Positions 1 through 10,306 of a DNA stretch of 64,000 bases are shown piece after piece. The notes under the pieces were generated by a model. The model saw nothing but the letters and a program-made list of their open reading frames with translations. It searched no databases and was not told where the DNA came from. Every line of letters begins with the position of its first letter. The stretch's first letter is position 1. Source of the stretch: Helianthus annuus (taxonomy: Eukaryota > Streptophyta > Magnoliopsida > Asterales > Asteraceae); contig NC_035439.2 in assembly GCF_002127325.2 (NCBI RefSeq), positions 144,027,816 through 144,091,815 of the forward strand, given 5' to 3'. The translations under genes and the position numbers were made by a program.

Positions 1-1
1 G

Positions 2-55
2 CAAAAACAATTTGAAGAGTTTATGAAAAAATTCCAGCCTCCCGTTAGTCAGTAG
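2..55 (+). CDS. C-terminal tail of a CACTA-associated protein (partial)
   Basis: An open frame enters from the left edge and ends with TAG at 53-55. Its last 17 residues read QKQFEEFMKKFQPPVSQ, a hydrophobic-basic helix followed by a proline-containing tail, as is usual at the end of plant En/Spm-type (Transposase_24 family) proteins. Its position inside the CACTA terminus supports this. Nearly all of the protein lies outside the window, so the exact family is an inference. Confidence 0.5.
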   Translation, partial: QKQFEEFMKKFQPPVSQ

Positions 56-289
56 CAGTAGTTTTTTAATTATCCCGGATCTTTATGTTTAACAACGGTG
101 ATTTTGTGATTGAAACGGGCTCGGAATTTTTGTTACTTATTCCGAATCTTTATGTTTAACAATGGATGGTTTTGTAATTTAAACGTGCTCCGAATTTATG
201 TTATTTATTTTTGTTAAATTTATATTCCGAATCATATTTATCAGTATGCATCTTTTAGCAGGAAAAAAGTAGGTATTTTTTTTTGTTTT

Positions 290-935
290 TCCTGTTATTT
301 TTTAAATGTATCCGTAAGAAATGTGTAGGAAAAAGACTCAACAGGTTTTGTCAAATTCCGTTGGAATTCTGTAGGAAAAAAAGATAGTTTCGTAGGAAAT
401 GCGTAAGAAAAAAGAATACATTATGTTAGAAGTGTGTAGGAAAAAAAAACAATTTTGTCTGAATTACGTAGGAAAAAGGAATACATTCCGTTAGAATTGT
501 GTAGAAAACAAAACTAGTTTTGTATGAAATGCGTAGGAAAAATGAATACATTCAGTTGGAATTGTGTAGGAAAAAAAATATTTCCGTAGGAACTGTGTAG
601 GAAAAAAAATATTTCCGTAGGAACTGTGTAGGAAAAAAAATATTTCCTATAGCAACTGTGTAGGGAAAACGAATAGATTCCGTTAGAATTGTGTAGGAAG
701 AAAAAACAAATTCGTAGGAATTGTGTAAGAAAATTAAAATTTAATAAATATTATATAATAAATATAAATATAATTGTTTTAAGCATAGAATTTTAAAAAA
801 TAAATATTCTGTGGGAAATGCGTCGGAAAGTTAAGAAAATTTATTCCGTGGGAAATAAGTAGGAGAAATCTAACGAAATATTTGTGTTTGAAAGGAGTAG
901 GAAAATCCGTAGGAAATGCGTCAGGAAAAAATTAC
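290..935 (+). repeat. Degenerate subterminal repeats of the CACTA element
   Basis: About twenty imperfect copies of a unit built on GTAGGAAAAA follow one another with variants such as TTCCGTTGGAATTGTG and CGTAGGAAATGCG. The spacing is roughly 25-35 nt. Three nearly exact copies of about 33 nt stand at 570-660. In CACTA elements such subterminal repeats are transposase-binding sites; that role is inferred here. Confidence 0.75.
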
Positions 936-1048
936 CCACGAGCAGAATTCCCACGGCCCATTTTCGTGGGAAATCCGTGGGTAAACGCAGTTACCCACAG
1001 ATTTCCCACGGAAATTGACGTGGGAATAGTAGCAGTTTTCTAGTAGTG

Positions 1049-1573
1049 ATTATAGGTAAATCTCATACTAGTCGACGACGTGATTAGTGATGTTGAAGTT
1101 CATAAGTAATGTATAATATCAAGTACCATCAACGTGTTTTAGCAAAATTGACTAAATTGACTATGGATGATAGAAGAATTAACTTTGTGATTAAGCATGC
1201 TCAATTAAGGTAATCCAAAGACTGGTGACCTCATGGTAAGTCTCATCTCAAGTAGAGAAAAAACAAACCGTAAGTTTTAGTATGTAAGACATACAATATT
1301 GATTGGTATTCGAAAGATAAGTGATTGATATTAAATGATAAGATGTTACAATCTAGGTACTAATAAAATTAATTAATATATAAATAAATAACAAACCACA
1401 ATTGTATTAGAGGGAAGGTTAACGTACAATATTCATTGACCTGCGATGATACGATATGAAATTACGTATGTTATAAAACTCAAAACCTTAATCATGTATG
1501 TTGAAAAAACATAATCACGCATGTTTATGATTTTTCAACATGCGTGATTATGATTTTTCACATGCGTGATTAA
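1049..1573. other. AT-rich flank between CACTA and Harbinger elements
   Basis: No coding sequence is seen. The only structure is the inverted repeat at 1503-1559, listed separately. Confidence 0.6.
1503..1559. repeat. Inverted repeat beside the Harbinger insertion
   Basis: Arms 1503-1525 and 1537-1559 are reverse complements at 22 of 23 positions around an 11-nt loop. A third copy of the ACATGCGTGATTA word lies at 1560-1572 and runs straight into the TAA target site, so the Harbinger element appears to have landed inside a palindromic sequence. Confidence 0.7.
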
Positions 1574-3480
1574 GAGAGCACGGGGCGGTACGTTATACTC
1601 GACCCATCACGCGTGAAACAATCACGCTACGCCGCCGCCGGTTGATGTTTAACGCGTGAAGTTTGTAACGCGTGGAATGTTTAACGCGTTGAACTTTTGA
1701 TAATTTGGACCGTTTGATTTTTTTGACCGTTTTAAAACGGTAACATTCTTTAAAAAAAAAAACCTTTAAACCATTTATCTAGTTATATATCTCCATTTTA
1801 AACAATTTTACACACACCAATCTACATCTTTTAAACCCATTTCACACAATTTTTATATCTTTCTCAAATGGAATTCCCTACGGATTCGACGTTTCCGATG
1901 TCTAGCGGCAGCGATACCGAGTCGTCTTCCGACAACGAGACGCTAAAGTATTTTGTGTTGGTGTATAACGAGCTTTATGCCGAGTCGTCCCGCCCAAAGA
2001 AGAAGATGGTCGACCGTGATCGTATATATGCCAACGAAGTTTTGATGAACGATTATTTTGTGGAAAATCCGCTCTACAATGTCGAAATGTTTAGAGATCG
2101 GTTTCGTTTACCCAAAGAATTATTTTTAAAGATTGTTGGAGACATCGAAGCAAACGAGGAATGGTTTCAAGAAGGTTACGATGCGAGGGGCAAACCAAGT
2201 TTCACACCGATACAAAAATGCACGTCCGTCATTCGCCAACTAGCGACAGATAACCCTCCCGATCAATATGATGAATACCTAGCTATGTCGGAAAGAACTT
2301 CACGTGAATGTTTGCAATTTTTTTGCGACGCGGTCATTAAGTTGTATGCTAAAGAATTTTTACGTAAACCGACAAGCCACGACATCTCACGTATTTACGC
2401 CGCACACGAGGCTAGATGGCATTTTCCAGGGATGCTCGGTAGCATCGATTGTACACATATCGAGTGGAAAAATTGTCCAAGAGAGTTGCGAGGGGCGTAT
2501 GTTAGGGGAGACATCAAAAGACCAACCATCATACTAGAAGCGGTGGCGTCGAATGATTTATGGATTTGGCATTCGTATTTTGGTGTTTCAGGTTCAAACA
2601 ACGACATCAATGTGTTGCACACGTCGCCGTTGTTCCAAAGCATAACGGATGGTACCGCACCTTCCTCTCCTTTCTATGTTAACGGTCGACATTACAGACG
2701 AGGCTTTTATCTTGTGGATGGTATCTACCCGTCTTGGTCTGTTTTTGTGAAAGCTCCCTCATTTCCTGTCGAGGCTAAAGAAAAGACGTTCAAAAAATTG
2801 CAAGAATCGGCAAGAAAATATGTTGAGAGGGCATTTGGTGTTTTAAAGGGTAGATGGGGTATACTACACCGACCGGTTCGTGCGACGAGCAAGAAATCAA
2901 TACATAGGATAGTGTATGCATGTATCATATTGCACAATATGCTGATCAAAGAAGACGGACGTGCAATATCCCCGGATTGGGTGCCGGATCCTCCTACACA
3001 AGTTCAAGTTCCACAAGATATCCATCTACAATTGCGTAACGAAGAAACTCACTTTCGGTTAAGATTCAATTTAATTGAACTAGTAGGTTCTCTAGGTTTG
3101 GAGTTTGATGATTCGGACGAGGAGTAGGTTTTTTTTTTTATTTTTAAATTGTATGTTTCTAGTATGTTAAATTGAAGTAGTATGTTTTAAATTTAATGAA
3201 ATTTTTAATTTTAGTGTGTTATTGTTAATTTCTAATTTAAAATAAAAAATTAAAATAATTAGTGAAATTTATAATTTTGTTTTAAAATAAAATTAAAAAT
3301 TTCTAATTTTAAAATGAAAATTAAAAAAAAAAATTGGGAGTGATAGAATTTCATCACTAGTGATACCACCCCGCCTACATTTCTATCACTAGTGATAGAA
3401 TATTGGGTGATGACATGGCATGATTTGATTGGATAGTGGGAGTGATAGAAACTATCACTAGTGAACCACCCCTCATTCTC
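1574..3480 (+). mobile_element. PIF/Harbinger transposon, complete ends
   Basis: The element is 1907 bp. It is flanked by the 3-bp duplication TAA (1571-1573 and 3481-3483), the target preference of PIF/Harbinger. The terminal inverted repeats GAGAGCACGGGGCGGTAC and GAGAATGAGGGGTGGTTC (the second read from the right end) agree at 12 of 18 positions. Repeats of ATCACTAGTGATA occur at 3353-3470 near the right end. It holds a single transposase ORF. The Myb-like second gene that autonomous members normally carry is not visible, so mobility would need that protein in trans. Confidence 0.92.
1868..3127 (+). CDS. Harbinger transposase (HARBI1-like DDE nuclease)
   Basis: The protein has 419 residues and no interruption. 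The N-terminus is acidic and serine-rich (about 1-25) with a basic patch at 43-52. The DDE nuclease domain spans about 190-360: first Asp in GSIDCTHIEW (D194), the conserved GSNNDINVL at 242-250, second Asp in YLVDGIYPSW (D284), and the catalytic Glu in VERAFGVLKGRW (E320). These motifs define the DDE_Tnp_4 family, which cuts and joins the ends of PIF/Harbinger elements in the nucleus. The acidic C-terminus ends DDSDEE. The ATG follows an AT-rich leader with a possible TATA box near 1780-1790. All catalytic residues are present and the length is normal, so it may encode active enzyme; a domesticated ALP1/HARBI1 host gene is unlikely because intact terminal repeats and TAA duplications enclose it. 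Confidence 0.95.
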   Translation: MEFPTDSTFPMSSGSDTESSSDNETLKYFVLVYNELYAESSRPKKKMVDRDRIYANEVLMNDYFVENPLYNVEMFRDRFRLPKELFLKIVGDIEANEEWFQEGYDARGKPSFTPIQKCTSVIRQLATDNPPDQYDEYLAMSERTSRECLQFFCDAVIKLYAKEFLRKPTSHDISRIYAAHEARWHFPGMLGSIDCTHIEWKNCPRELRGAYVRGDIKRPTIILEAVASNDLWIWHSYFGVSGSNNDINVLHTSPLFQSITDGTAPSSPFYVNGRHYRRGFYLVDGIYPSWSVFVKAPSFPVEAKEKTFKKLQESARKYVERAFGVLKGRWGILHRPVRATSKKSIHRIVYACIILHNMLIKEDGRAISPDWVPDPPTQVQVPQDIHLQLRNEETHFRLRFNLIELVGSLGLEFDDSDEE

Positions 3481-3483
3481 TAA

Positions 3484-4770
3484 GGTTTTGAGTTTTATAA
3501 TGTGCGTAATTTCGTATCGTACGTTAAAGATATTAAGATATTGTATTTTACACTTTCAGATTGTATTAGATTTTTTTTTTGAGCGGTTTCACATTATATT
3601 AGATACATGCGTCTTTTCACAAAAAATAAAGGAAATGGAAAATTAATATTCGTTGAATATAACTATTTGAAGTTTGTGGTCATACCTCACATGATATTTG
3701 TGAGCATGTATATGACTTTGACCGGGATTTTGCGACAATTGTTATCTATGTAAACTTTTATTACGTTTGATTTCTACCAGAAAATATACCCTTATTTATA
3801 CTTTTATGACGTTTAATTTTTCCTAGTAGCATTTCTTAATCAATGGATTAGCTATAATTGTTACTTATGGCGCATTGACGACAAATCCTATCGTAAATGA
3901 AATTCATCTAAATTATAGTCACACAAGGGGAAATATAAACCTTTTATGAGTTACAATGTGCATGTTAAGATAATAATAACTATTTAATCCATAGGAAATA
4001 AACAATTATGTGAATGAACTCATCACACGAGATTTGGTATTACTTTAAAATCTTGACTAAAACAATTGGTACATTATAAATTATGCCAACATATTCATGA
4101 TGACCAGGTTCATTCACTTGGTTAAAAAAGGATTAGAATTGAAATATACAATTAATCAACTTGGCTTTCATACTTTCTTTTAAATTTTATATAACATAGA
4201 TTTAATTCTAGTTGTTAATTTTATAAAAAAAAGCAATGTCTATATATTTGTACTTATAGATAGATCTACATATTCAATATCTATTTATAATTATATGTAT
4301 GAGGTTATTCCTTGATCGTATGATTAACATGTTGCGTACGATGAATATTATTATGTAAAATTTTGCTTTTATATTCGGTGCTTCATGGGTAAACTAAACT
4401 TTTATGAGTTTTTTATAACATATAACACAGCGATAAAGAATTTGTAAAGGAAAGAAGAGATGGGCAAGAGAGTATCTTATATGATATGTTGGAGATAACA
4501 GCGGTCATATGATTTTTTTACAGGTGTTACTTTTTGAAAAATATTCAGTAAATTAGTATCACTTGGGTGTATGATACGTATTTAAATAATTGGTGTCACG
4601 TTAATATCACTTGTGTGTACGATCCGCACCTACTTGGAAATTGCATGCCCCTTGCATTTTTCTTGTGATCGTCCTTTCATTAGATTCAAGTTTCAACAAC
4701 CCCATCATCATTTTGATGGTTTCATTTAAGATTAGAACCACACTTGTTTAGAGATGATTTTAATAAAAAG
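3484..4770. other. AT-rich DNA without recognised genes
   Basis: The only open frames are short, overlapping and compositionally AT-driven. No splice-flanked exon or transposon end was recognised. Confidence 0.5.
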
Positions 4771-4774
4771 GACC

Positions 4775-4930
4775 AACCGACTCAGAAATTCAGGACCATT
4801 AGGTCTTAGGTTTGATTCCCACACGCAGGGTTTTCCAGATTTACTAGGTTTCCTACTGAATTGGTGTATAGGCACGATGATACTCCAGTAGTCCGTCAGT
4901 GGTTCAAATTTGCCGTTCGAAAAAAAAGGT
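4775..4930 (+). mobile_element. SINE copy (tRNA-derived type)
   Basis: A B-box-like GGTTTGATTCCC lies at 4812-4823 and the copy ends in GCCGTTCGAAAAAAAA at about 4930. The same order of words, including CACGATGAT and TCCAGTAGT, recurs in reverse orientation at 7070-7262, which shows it is a dispersed repeat. The 5' boundary and target duplication were not resolved. Confidence 0.55.
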
Positions 4931-6169
4931 CAGAACAAAGTGAATATTGACACTTCAAATCTACACATCAAGTTTTATCGAATTTAAAGAATAAGTTGTC
5001 ACTAATATTGTTACATTGAACTCCTTCGATACGTATCGAAACGACTTAGCCAGTTTTGAAAACATAAGTTAAGGGATTCATGGATCCATAAATATATACA
5101 TTCCTAAAGGAAAAAATAAACTGATGTGTGTCAAACGTATTACGAAATGAAAATATAGAACCACTTGAACTAAATTACAAATTTTAGACTATTTTTTTGC
5201 CAAATGGTGCCAATATTGAAAATAAATAAAATATCATATTTTATATGCATATTGTCACAATATATCTAGAATATGTGACTAAAAAAGATCAATGATGTTA
5301 TAATACTCTTTTTTGACTCGATGAAATGCATCGTTTTATTATCATTATATTAATATTATCAAATATCAATATCAATATCGATTACTAAGATATTACATAC
5401 AAACTTAATCAAAATAACCCGTGCAAATATGTTTTATTTTTACACTTAGACAAATTGCACATCGTGTATGAACAGAAAATATTCATAAACAATGGAAACC
5501 ATCAACACGTTTCCATTAACTATTGAGTAGTATCATAACTCTAGACTTTAACGTACGCATACGAAGTAAATTATAGGCACACATGACGCCCCACTACACA
5601 TAACCTAATAGATACAACAATCAATATTGAGTGATATGATATATCCAATGCTACATTTGATGATTGTTAAAAGGGTACTTATACAAATTCTTTTTAACAT
5701 CCTTGTAATAAAATATTCTTAATTTTAACTACTTAAAATAAGATAATCTATATTTATATTTTTAAAATCAACTTGAGTTATTAAAAGGAAAATAAGAGTG
5801 GTTATAGCCCATAGGAAGCTTCATACGGCTCAGCATCTCATTCACAAGGACAAGTCACAATCCAACAGTGTACATAGTTGTAGTATTAAATGAGATACTT
5901 ATTATCCCCATTACTTGGCTTTTGTAAACATGCCCATCATATGTTTTTAATAAACTATCAACTTGTTTTTAAGGTCAATTTATTAATATATCTATGCTTT
6001 TACTTTTGTTATATAATATACACGAAAACCTCATGTATTTTGTTTATACAGGAGTTGAGAAACTATTTTATATAGTGTTTAGTAATATAAATAGTTTCTA
6101 GTTTAAAAGTTCAAATCATTGTGTTTTTTATTTATAATTGTGTTTTTTTTTCTATATTTGCGTCATTGT
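4931..6169. other. AT-rich DNA without recognised genes
   Basis: No exon, RNA gene or element boundary was recognised. Short open frames such as the one at 5890-6075 are hydrophobic and AT-driven, with no family resemblance. Confidence 0.5.
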
Positions 6170-6180
6170 GTCTTTTGTGT

Positions 6181-6501
6181 TTTTTTTTTTAAAGATAAAC
6201 TTCTATAAAACACACTCGCGCCCGAAAACCGGACCGAGAACCCATACAACCAAAATCCTTACATAATTACAAATCTACACCAATCATCCCATGCTAGAGA
6301 TTTACAATCGGATCTATATTTATACCACAGGAATCCCTTCGATCTAACCTCGCTAAATATGTTCTCCACCTTTACCTCGACATCAGAGAAAGACGCCCTG
6401 TTCCGAGCCAACCAAAGGCACCAGCAAGCTGTGAACATGATGCCTTGAATGACTTTCTTAACCCCAGCTCTAAGGCCACACGAACTGTGAATTTGCAGCA
6501 A
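6181..6501 (-). mobile_element. 5'-truncated L1-type LINE
   Basis: The 321-bp insert is bounded by the 11-bp direct repeat GTCTTTTGTGT (6170-6180 and 6502-6512). Its 3' end is marked by the run of T on the + strand at 6181-6191, i.e. a poly(A) tail on the minus strand. The body encodes the C-terminus of a LINE reverse transcriptase. Severe 5' truncation is the normal outcome of incomplete target-primed reverse transcription. Confidence 0.8.
6259..6501 (-). pseudogene. LINE ORF2 C-terminal fragment
   Basis: About 80 codons on the minus strand align in order with the end of the second LINE copy at 34,384-34,630: KKVIQGIMFTACWCLWLARN here against KKVIRGIVMISCWVLWIKRN there, followed by FLWYKYRS against FLWLKSRS. 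This region lies downstream of the zinc-binding domain (zf-RVT) of plant L1 reverse transcriptases. The rest of the enzyme is absent. Confidence 0.75.
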
Positions 6502-6512
6502 GTCTTTTGTGT

Positions 6513-7069
6513 GACTCACTGTCTTTTTTCTTTGACATTGTGTTATATTTTTGGCATTGTGTTATATTTTGTTCAACATTATGTTATCTTTTGCGATTCG
6601 TTGTGTTTTTTGTACACTAGTCTTTATAGAATAACTTTACCCTATAGTCTACATAACAAATTGTTTTTTATTTATTTTATTGACTAATAAACTGGCGACT
6701 CATTCCTACAGTTAACAAAGTATAACCTAAACTGACATGTTGGATATTATATATTTGAACAATAACTTATTATTTTGTCAAAATGCAAAGTTTGAATTGT
6801 ATTCTAATAGATTTATATTCATTTGTTTGCAATATTATTTAATAACATCAAAAAGTGAGTTGTTGTTTTAATTAATACGAGAAATGGACACAAAAGTTGG
6901 GTACGGATTGGACTACTTAATGTCTAGCTCATTACTTGTTTACGCCTGGTTCCCATTGATAATAAAATAAACTAAAGTGATACACCACATCATATAGCGT
7001 TTGGATTCACGTATGTTTTATTATTGACGTGTATGTAGATATTAATGGTTTAGACGAGTAAAGCATAAT
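6513..7069. other. AT-rich DNA without recognised genes
   Basis: Nothing was recognised beyond AT-rich sequence with several TGTTATATTTTG-like words at 6535-6600. Confidence 0.5.
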
Positions 7070-7262
7070 TTTTTTTCAATGGCAAGTTTGGATCATTGAC
7101 AAACTACTGGAATATCATCGTGCCACCAGCAGAACCACCCGATCATATCTATCTCTACTAGGCAATAATGTATATACACAAATTTAGAAGAAAACCCAAT
7201 AAATCTGGGAAAAAAACCCATATGTGAATCAAACCCAGGAGGTCAGGACCTAATGTCCATAA
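7070..7262 (-). mobile_element. SINE copy, reverse orientation
   Basis: Read on the minus strand it contains GACATTAGGTCC, a B-box-like GGTTTGATTCAC, CCCAGATTTA, GGCACGATGATATTCCAGTA and an A-rich end (T run at 7070-7076 on the + strand). The same words occur in the same order in the copy at 4775-4930. Confidence 0.6.
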
Positions 7263-8209
7263 GATTTATCCCACCCTCAAAATGCCAGTAAGCAGATATA
7301 CAACTAAAAATTCACGTATCACCGTACTAGCGAATTTGTTTCCGTCGGCATCTCATCGATCAAGTACTCGGTAACACGATTAGAAAAACTTCCTAAAATG
7401 ACTTGTATTGGGCATTTGGGCCTACAAGAAGGTTTGGCATTTATTTGTGATATAGTGATGTGTGAACTATATTAAAATGTGGCCCTACAATTTCTGATCT
7501 TCTGCGATTAAGCAGCCCATGCAGGACCATTTCCGGCCCGCATTTAAACGTGAAAAGTTTTGACTTATTGTTTAAGAGAATTGAATGTAAGTTACTAATT
7601 TGCATAGTTACATTTACACATAGAGGGTTGATTCTAAACGGGTTAAAACGGGTTCAAGATAATTCAAAAGAGTTTGAAGATAAAGTTTGGTTTATTTAGT
7701 ATCAGGTTAAAACCCCGTGTATTACACAAATTAAATAAATAAATATAATCATAAACAAATAGTTTTAAAAAATATAATATCATTAATTTGTTGGTTATAA
7801 TTATTATGAAATTGATAAATAAATAAGTAGATTATTATGTTGTTAGTAATATCAAGGTGAGTGGTACATAACATTCTTTGGAAGCCCGTATGTCACAAAC
7901 GTTGAATATCAAAAAAAAAAAAAATACGATTTATAAAGTTTTTTAATTAATTATTATATGTGTATTACTTGGGTTAACATTATTTGGAAGTGAATTAGTT
8001 AATTATTAAAAAGGGTAAATTTCTTTAATTAATTATTAAAAAAATAACTTTTTTTACTTGTAATATATGACAAACCCATTGCTAGGCTCAAATGACGTAA
8101 CTTGCAACAAAATTCCCTATAAAGGGCGAAACCTGTCAAAATTCGTTGAAATGACACCGCCTGAAAATGGGTACATGGAAAAAGGACAAAACTTGTAATT
8201 TTTCCAAAA
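7263..8209. other. AT-rich DNA without recognised genes
   Basis: No gene was recognised. A degenerate CCGTGTATTACAC hairpin word at 7714-7726 resembles those at 61,330 and 63,742. The word TTCTTTAATTAATTATTAAA is partly repeated around 8010-8045. Confidence 0.4.
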
Positions 8210-8218
8210 TAAAATATA

Positions 8219-9373
8219 GAGTAAACTGCCATTTTGGTCCCTGTGGTTTGGGCACTTTTGCCATTTTGGTCCAAATCTCAAACTTTTTAAATCTGGGTCC
8301 CTGTGGTTTCACTTTTATTGCCATTTTAGTCCAAAATTCAAGAACCCCCTTTTTTGACTGTTGCAACCTGCCTATTTTGTCTTTTTGTGCAGGGACAATT
8401 TTGTCCATCTGATTTTAATTTAACATATTAATAATTAATAAACTAAATTAAATATATATAATTCCTTTATACCCTTATTTAACCATCATCTTCCCCCATT
8501 TAACCATCATCTTCCCAAAAAAACCCTAACCCACAAAATCGAAGCAGATCATCTTCCTAAAAAAAAACCCTAATCCCACAACGAATCCCTTGCAACAAAA
8601 CGGCCTCGTTGAGTCTCACCCACAAAGTATGACAGCTTCCACAGCTCACTCCCTTGTAAAATCATCATGCGACAGCACATTTTACCCAGAATTATGCTAC
8701 TCCACCATCACTAGCCACCCCGAAGTCACCAAAAAGGTGAAAAGCCAAAAGGACGTGATCGAGCTGGCTGTGAATATCACAAAAACCGCAGTGGAGAAAA
8801 CTACTTCCAGATAAAGAAGCTGAGCACTCGAAAAGGTCTGATGCCACACGAGATTGGGGTGTTTCACGACTGTCTAGAGAGGGTAGCCGAAACGTTGGAA
8901 GAGCTTACGGAAGTTGAGAAAGACCTGGAGGAGTACCACACCAAGAAATCCCTACAGCATCACGCTAACTATCTCAAGACGCTTATGAGCTCCACCATCA
9001 CCAACCAGGAGACTTGTCTTGATGGCTTCTCTCACGGCGGTGCTTCGATTTTGTGGGTTAGGGTTTTTTTTTTGGGAAGATGATGGTTAAATGGGGGGAG
9101 ATGATGGTTAAATAAAGGTATAAAGGAATTATATATATTTAATTTAGTTTATTAATTATTAATATATTAAATTAAAATCAGATGGACAAAATTGCCCCTG
9201 CATAAAAAGACAAAATAGGCAGGTTGAAACAGTCAAAAAAGGGGGGTTTTGAATTTTGGACTAAAAAATGGCAATAAAAGTGAAACTACATGGACCCAGA
9301 TTTAAAAAAATTGAGATTTAGACTAAAATGGCAAAAGTGCCCAAACCACAGGGACCAAAATGGCAGTTTACTC
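8219..9373 (+). mobile_element. Pack-MULE carrying a pectinesterase fragment
   Basis: The 1155-bp element starts GAGTAAACTGCC and ends GGCAGTTTACTC. It is flanked by a perfect 9-bp target duplication TAAAATATA (8210-8218 and 9374-9382), the size typical of Mutator-like elements. Long terminal inverted repeats of about 330 bp run inward to AACCCACAAAATCGAAG and its complement. The unique centre is a fragment of a pectinesterase gene, so this is a non-autonomous MULE that captured host sequence. A short relative with the same termini lies at 55616-56028. Confidence 0.93.
8628..9043 (+). pseudogene. Captured pectinesterase inhibitor (PMEI) domain fragment
   Basis: The first frame encodes STAHSLVKSSCDSTFYPELC, the helical-bundle start of the pro-region (PMEI domain) found at the N-terminus of plant type-I pectinesterases. 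It continues to AVEKTTSR and a TAA at 8812-8814. From about 8800 the homology continues in the next frame, with CLERVAETLEELTEVEKDL and TNQETCLDGFSH. A one-base deletion in the A run at about 8798 explains the shift. The catalytic pectinesterase domain is absent. No intron is seen. In the intact enzymes this domain keeps the protease-matured enzyme silent during secretion; this copy is too damaged to do that. Confidence 0.88.
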
Positions 9374-9382
9374 TAAAATATA

Positions 9383-9794
9383 TTTAGCTGATGTTTGGCA
9401 ACCTTGTGTTAAGCTATTAAAAAGGCCTGACCAACTAACAGATAACTTTTTAATGGGTCAACAAATTTCTAAAACTTGCTCATTAATAGGCTCCATTAAC
9501 CATTAAGAGTGTCTTTTAAGTAAACCAAACACACTGGCTCTAACTGATTCAGATATAACCTTTTAGTCTGGTTAGCCAAGATCTATAGTTTGGGCTGGAT
9601 GGGCCTGGGTCTTGCTTAAACGTTTCTTATTGGGTTCAGTTGGAGATATTTAACACATAGGAAAGCACATTGCAAGATGTTCAACTTTTGATTTTTCTCT
9701 CCAATAGTAACTATAGATTTAGATGACATACAAGTGTCCCTTTTAAAGTAATAAATCTTAAATATTGAATCTATATAAACTAAGATCATAAATA
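9383..9794. other. Spacer with a MITE-like word set
   Basis: GATGTTTGGCAACCTTGTGTTAAG at the start, followed by CCATTAAGAGTG, resembles the repeat at 13887-14170, so an eroded copy of that element is possible. No gene was recognised. Confidence 0.35.
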
Positions 9795-10096
9795 AGGTAG
9801 TAGTGGAGTGGTTGGGGAAAGATTTGATTTTCCTTGTGACTCAGGTTCGACTTCCACTCTCTCCATTATTTTCTGCGGTATTCCGCTGAAGGGCGAATAC
9901 GGATGGCGCCAGTTCTTTTTGGATAGGAGGCGAGATTTTACCGATTATTTCACTGTCGTGCATTCGGACGGATGGAGGTCGGGTTTCCGCGAATCTGGGA
10001 GAGCCAAGTGGCTGGCGGCGGTCGAGTAGTCGACCTTGGCCACAGCGTCCGATGTCACGGTGGTTAACACGTCATTCCTTGTCGTTCAACAAAAAG
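9795..10096 (+). mobile_element. SINE copy with A and B boxes
   Basis: TAGTGGAGTGGTTGGGG (A-box-like, about 9799) and CAGGTTCGACTTCC (B-box-like, about 9842) are followed by ATTATTTTCTGCGG and CACTGTCGTGC. The copy ends CGTTCAACAAAAAG. The order is the same as in the better-preserved copy at 55179-55489. It would be transcribed by RNA polymerase III. Target duplications were not found. Confidence 0.6.
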
Positions 10097-10306
10097 TATA
10101 ACCTATGATCACGTCACATAAAAGTATCTACATATATTTTTAGTAAAACTGAGTTTTATTTTATTTCTTATTTTTTTAAATGTAACAGAACCTCATTGCT
10201 TGGTAAAATCAAGGTATTACTACGTTTTAAGAAACAAATTAATTTTAATGAAATAGAGTTCGGCCTCTTATCATAAAATGGGCTCTATTTGACGCCAATA
10301 TAATAA

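Larger units (their letters stand above)
1..1048 (+). mobile_element. CACTA (En/Spm) transposon, 3' part
   Basis: The right boundary is the terminal motif TAGTAGTG at 1041-1048, which read from the end is CACTACTA, the hallmark of CACTA termini. Just inside lies a terminal region with several CCCACGGA/TCCGTGGG words in both orientations (about 940-1030), then degenerate subterminal repeats, and at the very start of the window the last codons of a transposase-like protein. The left end is outside the window, so the target duplication cannot be tested. Only the class assignment is claimed. Confidence 0.85.
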
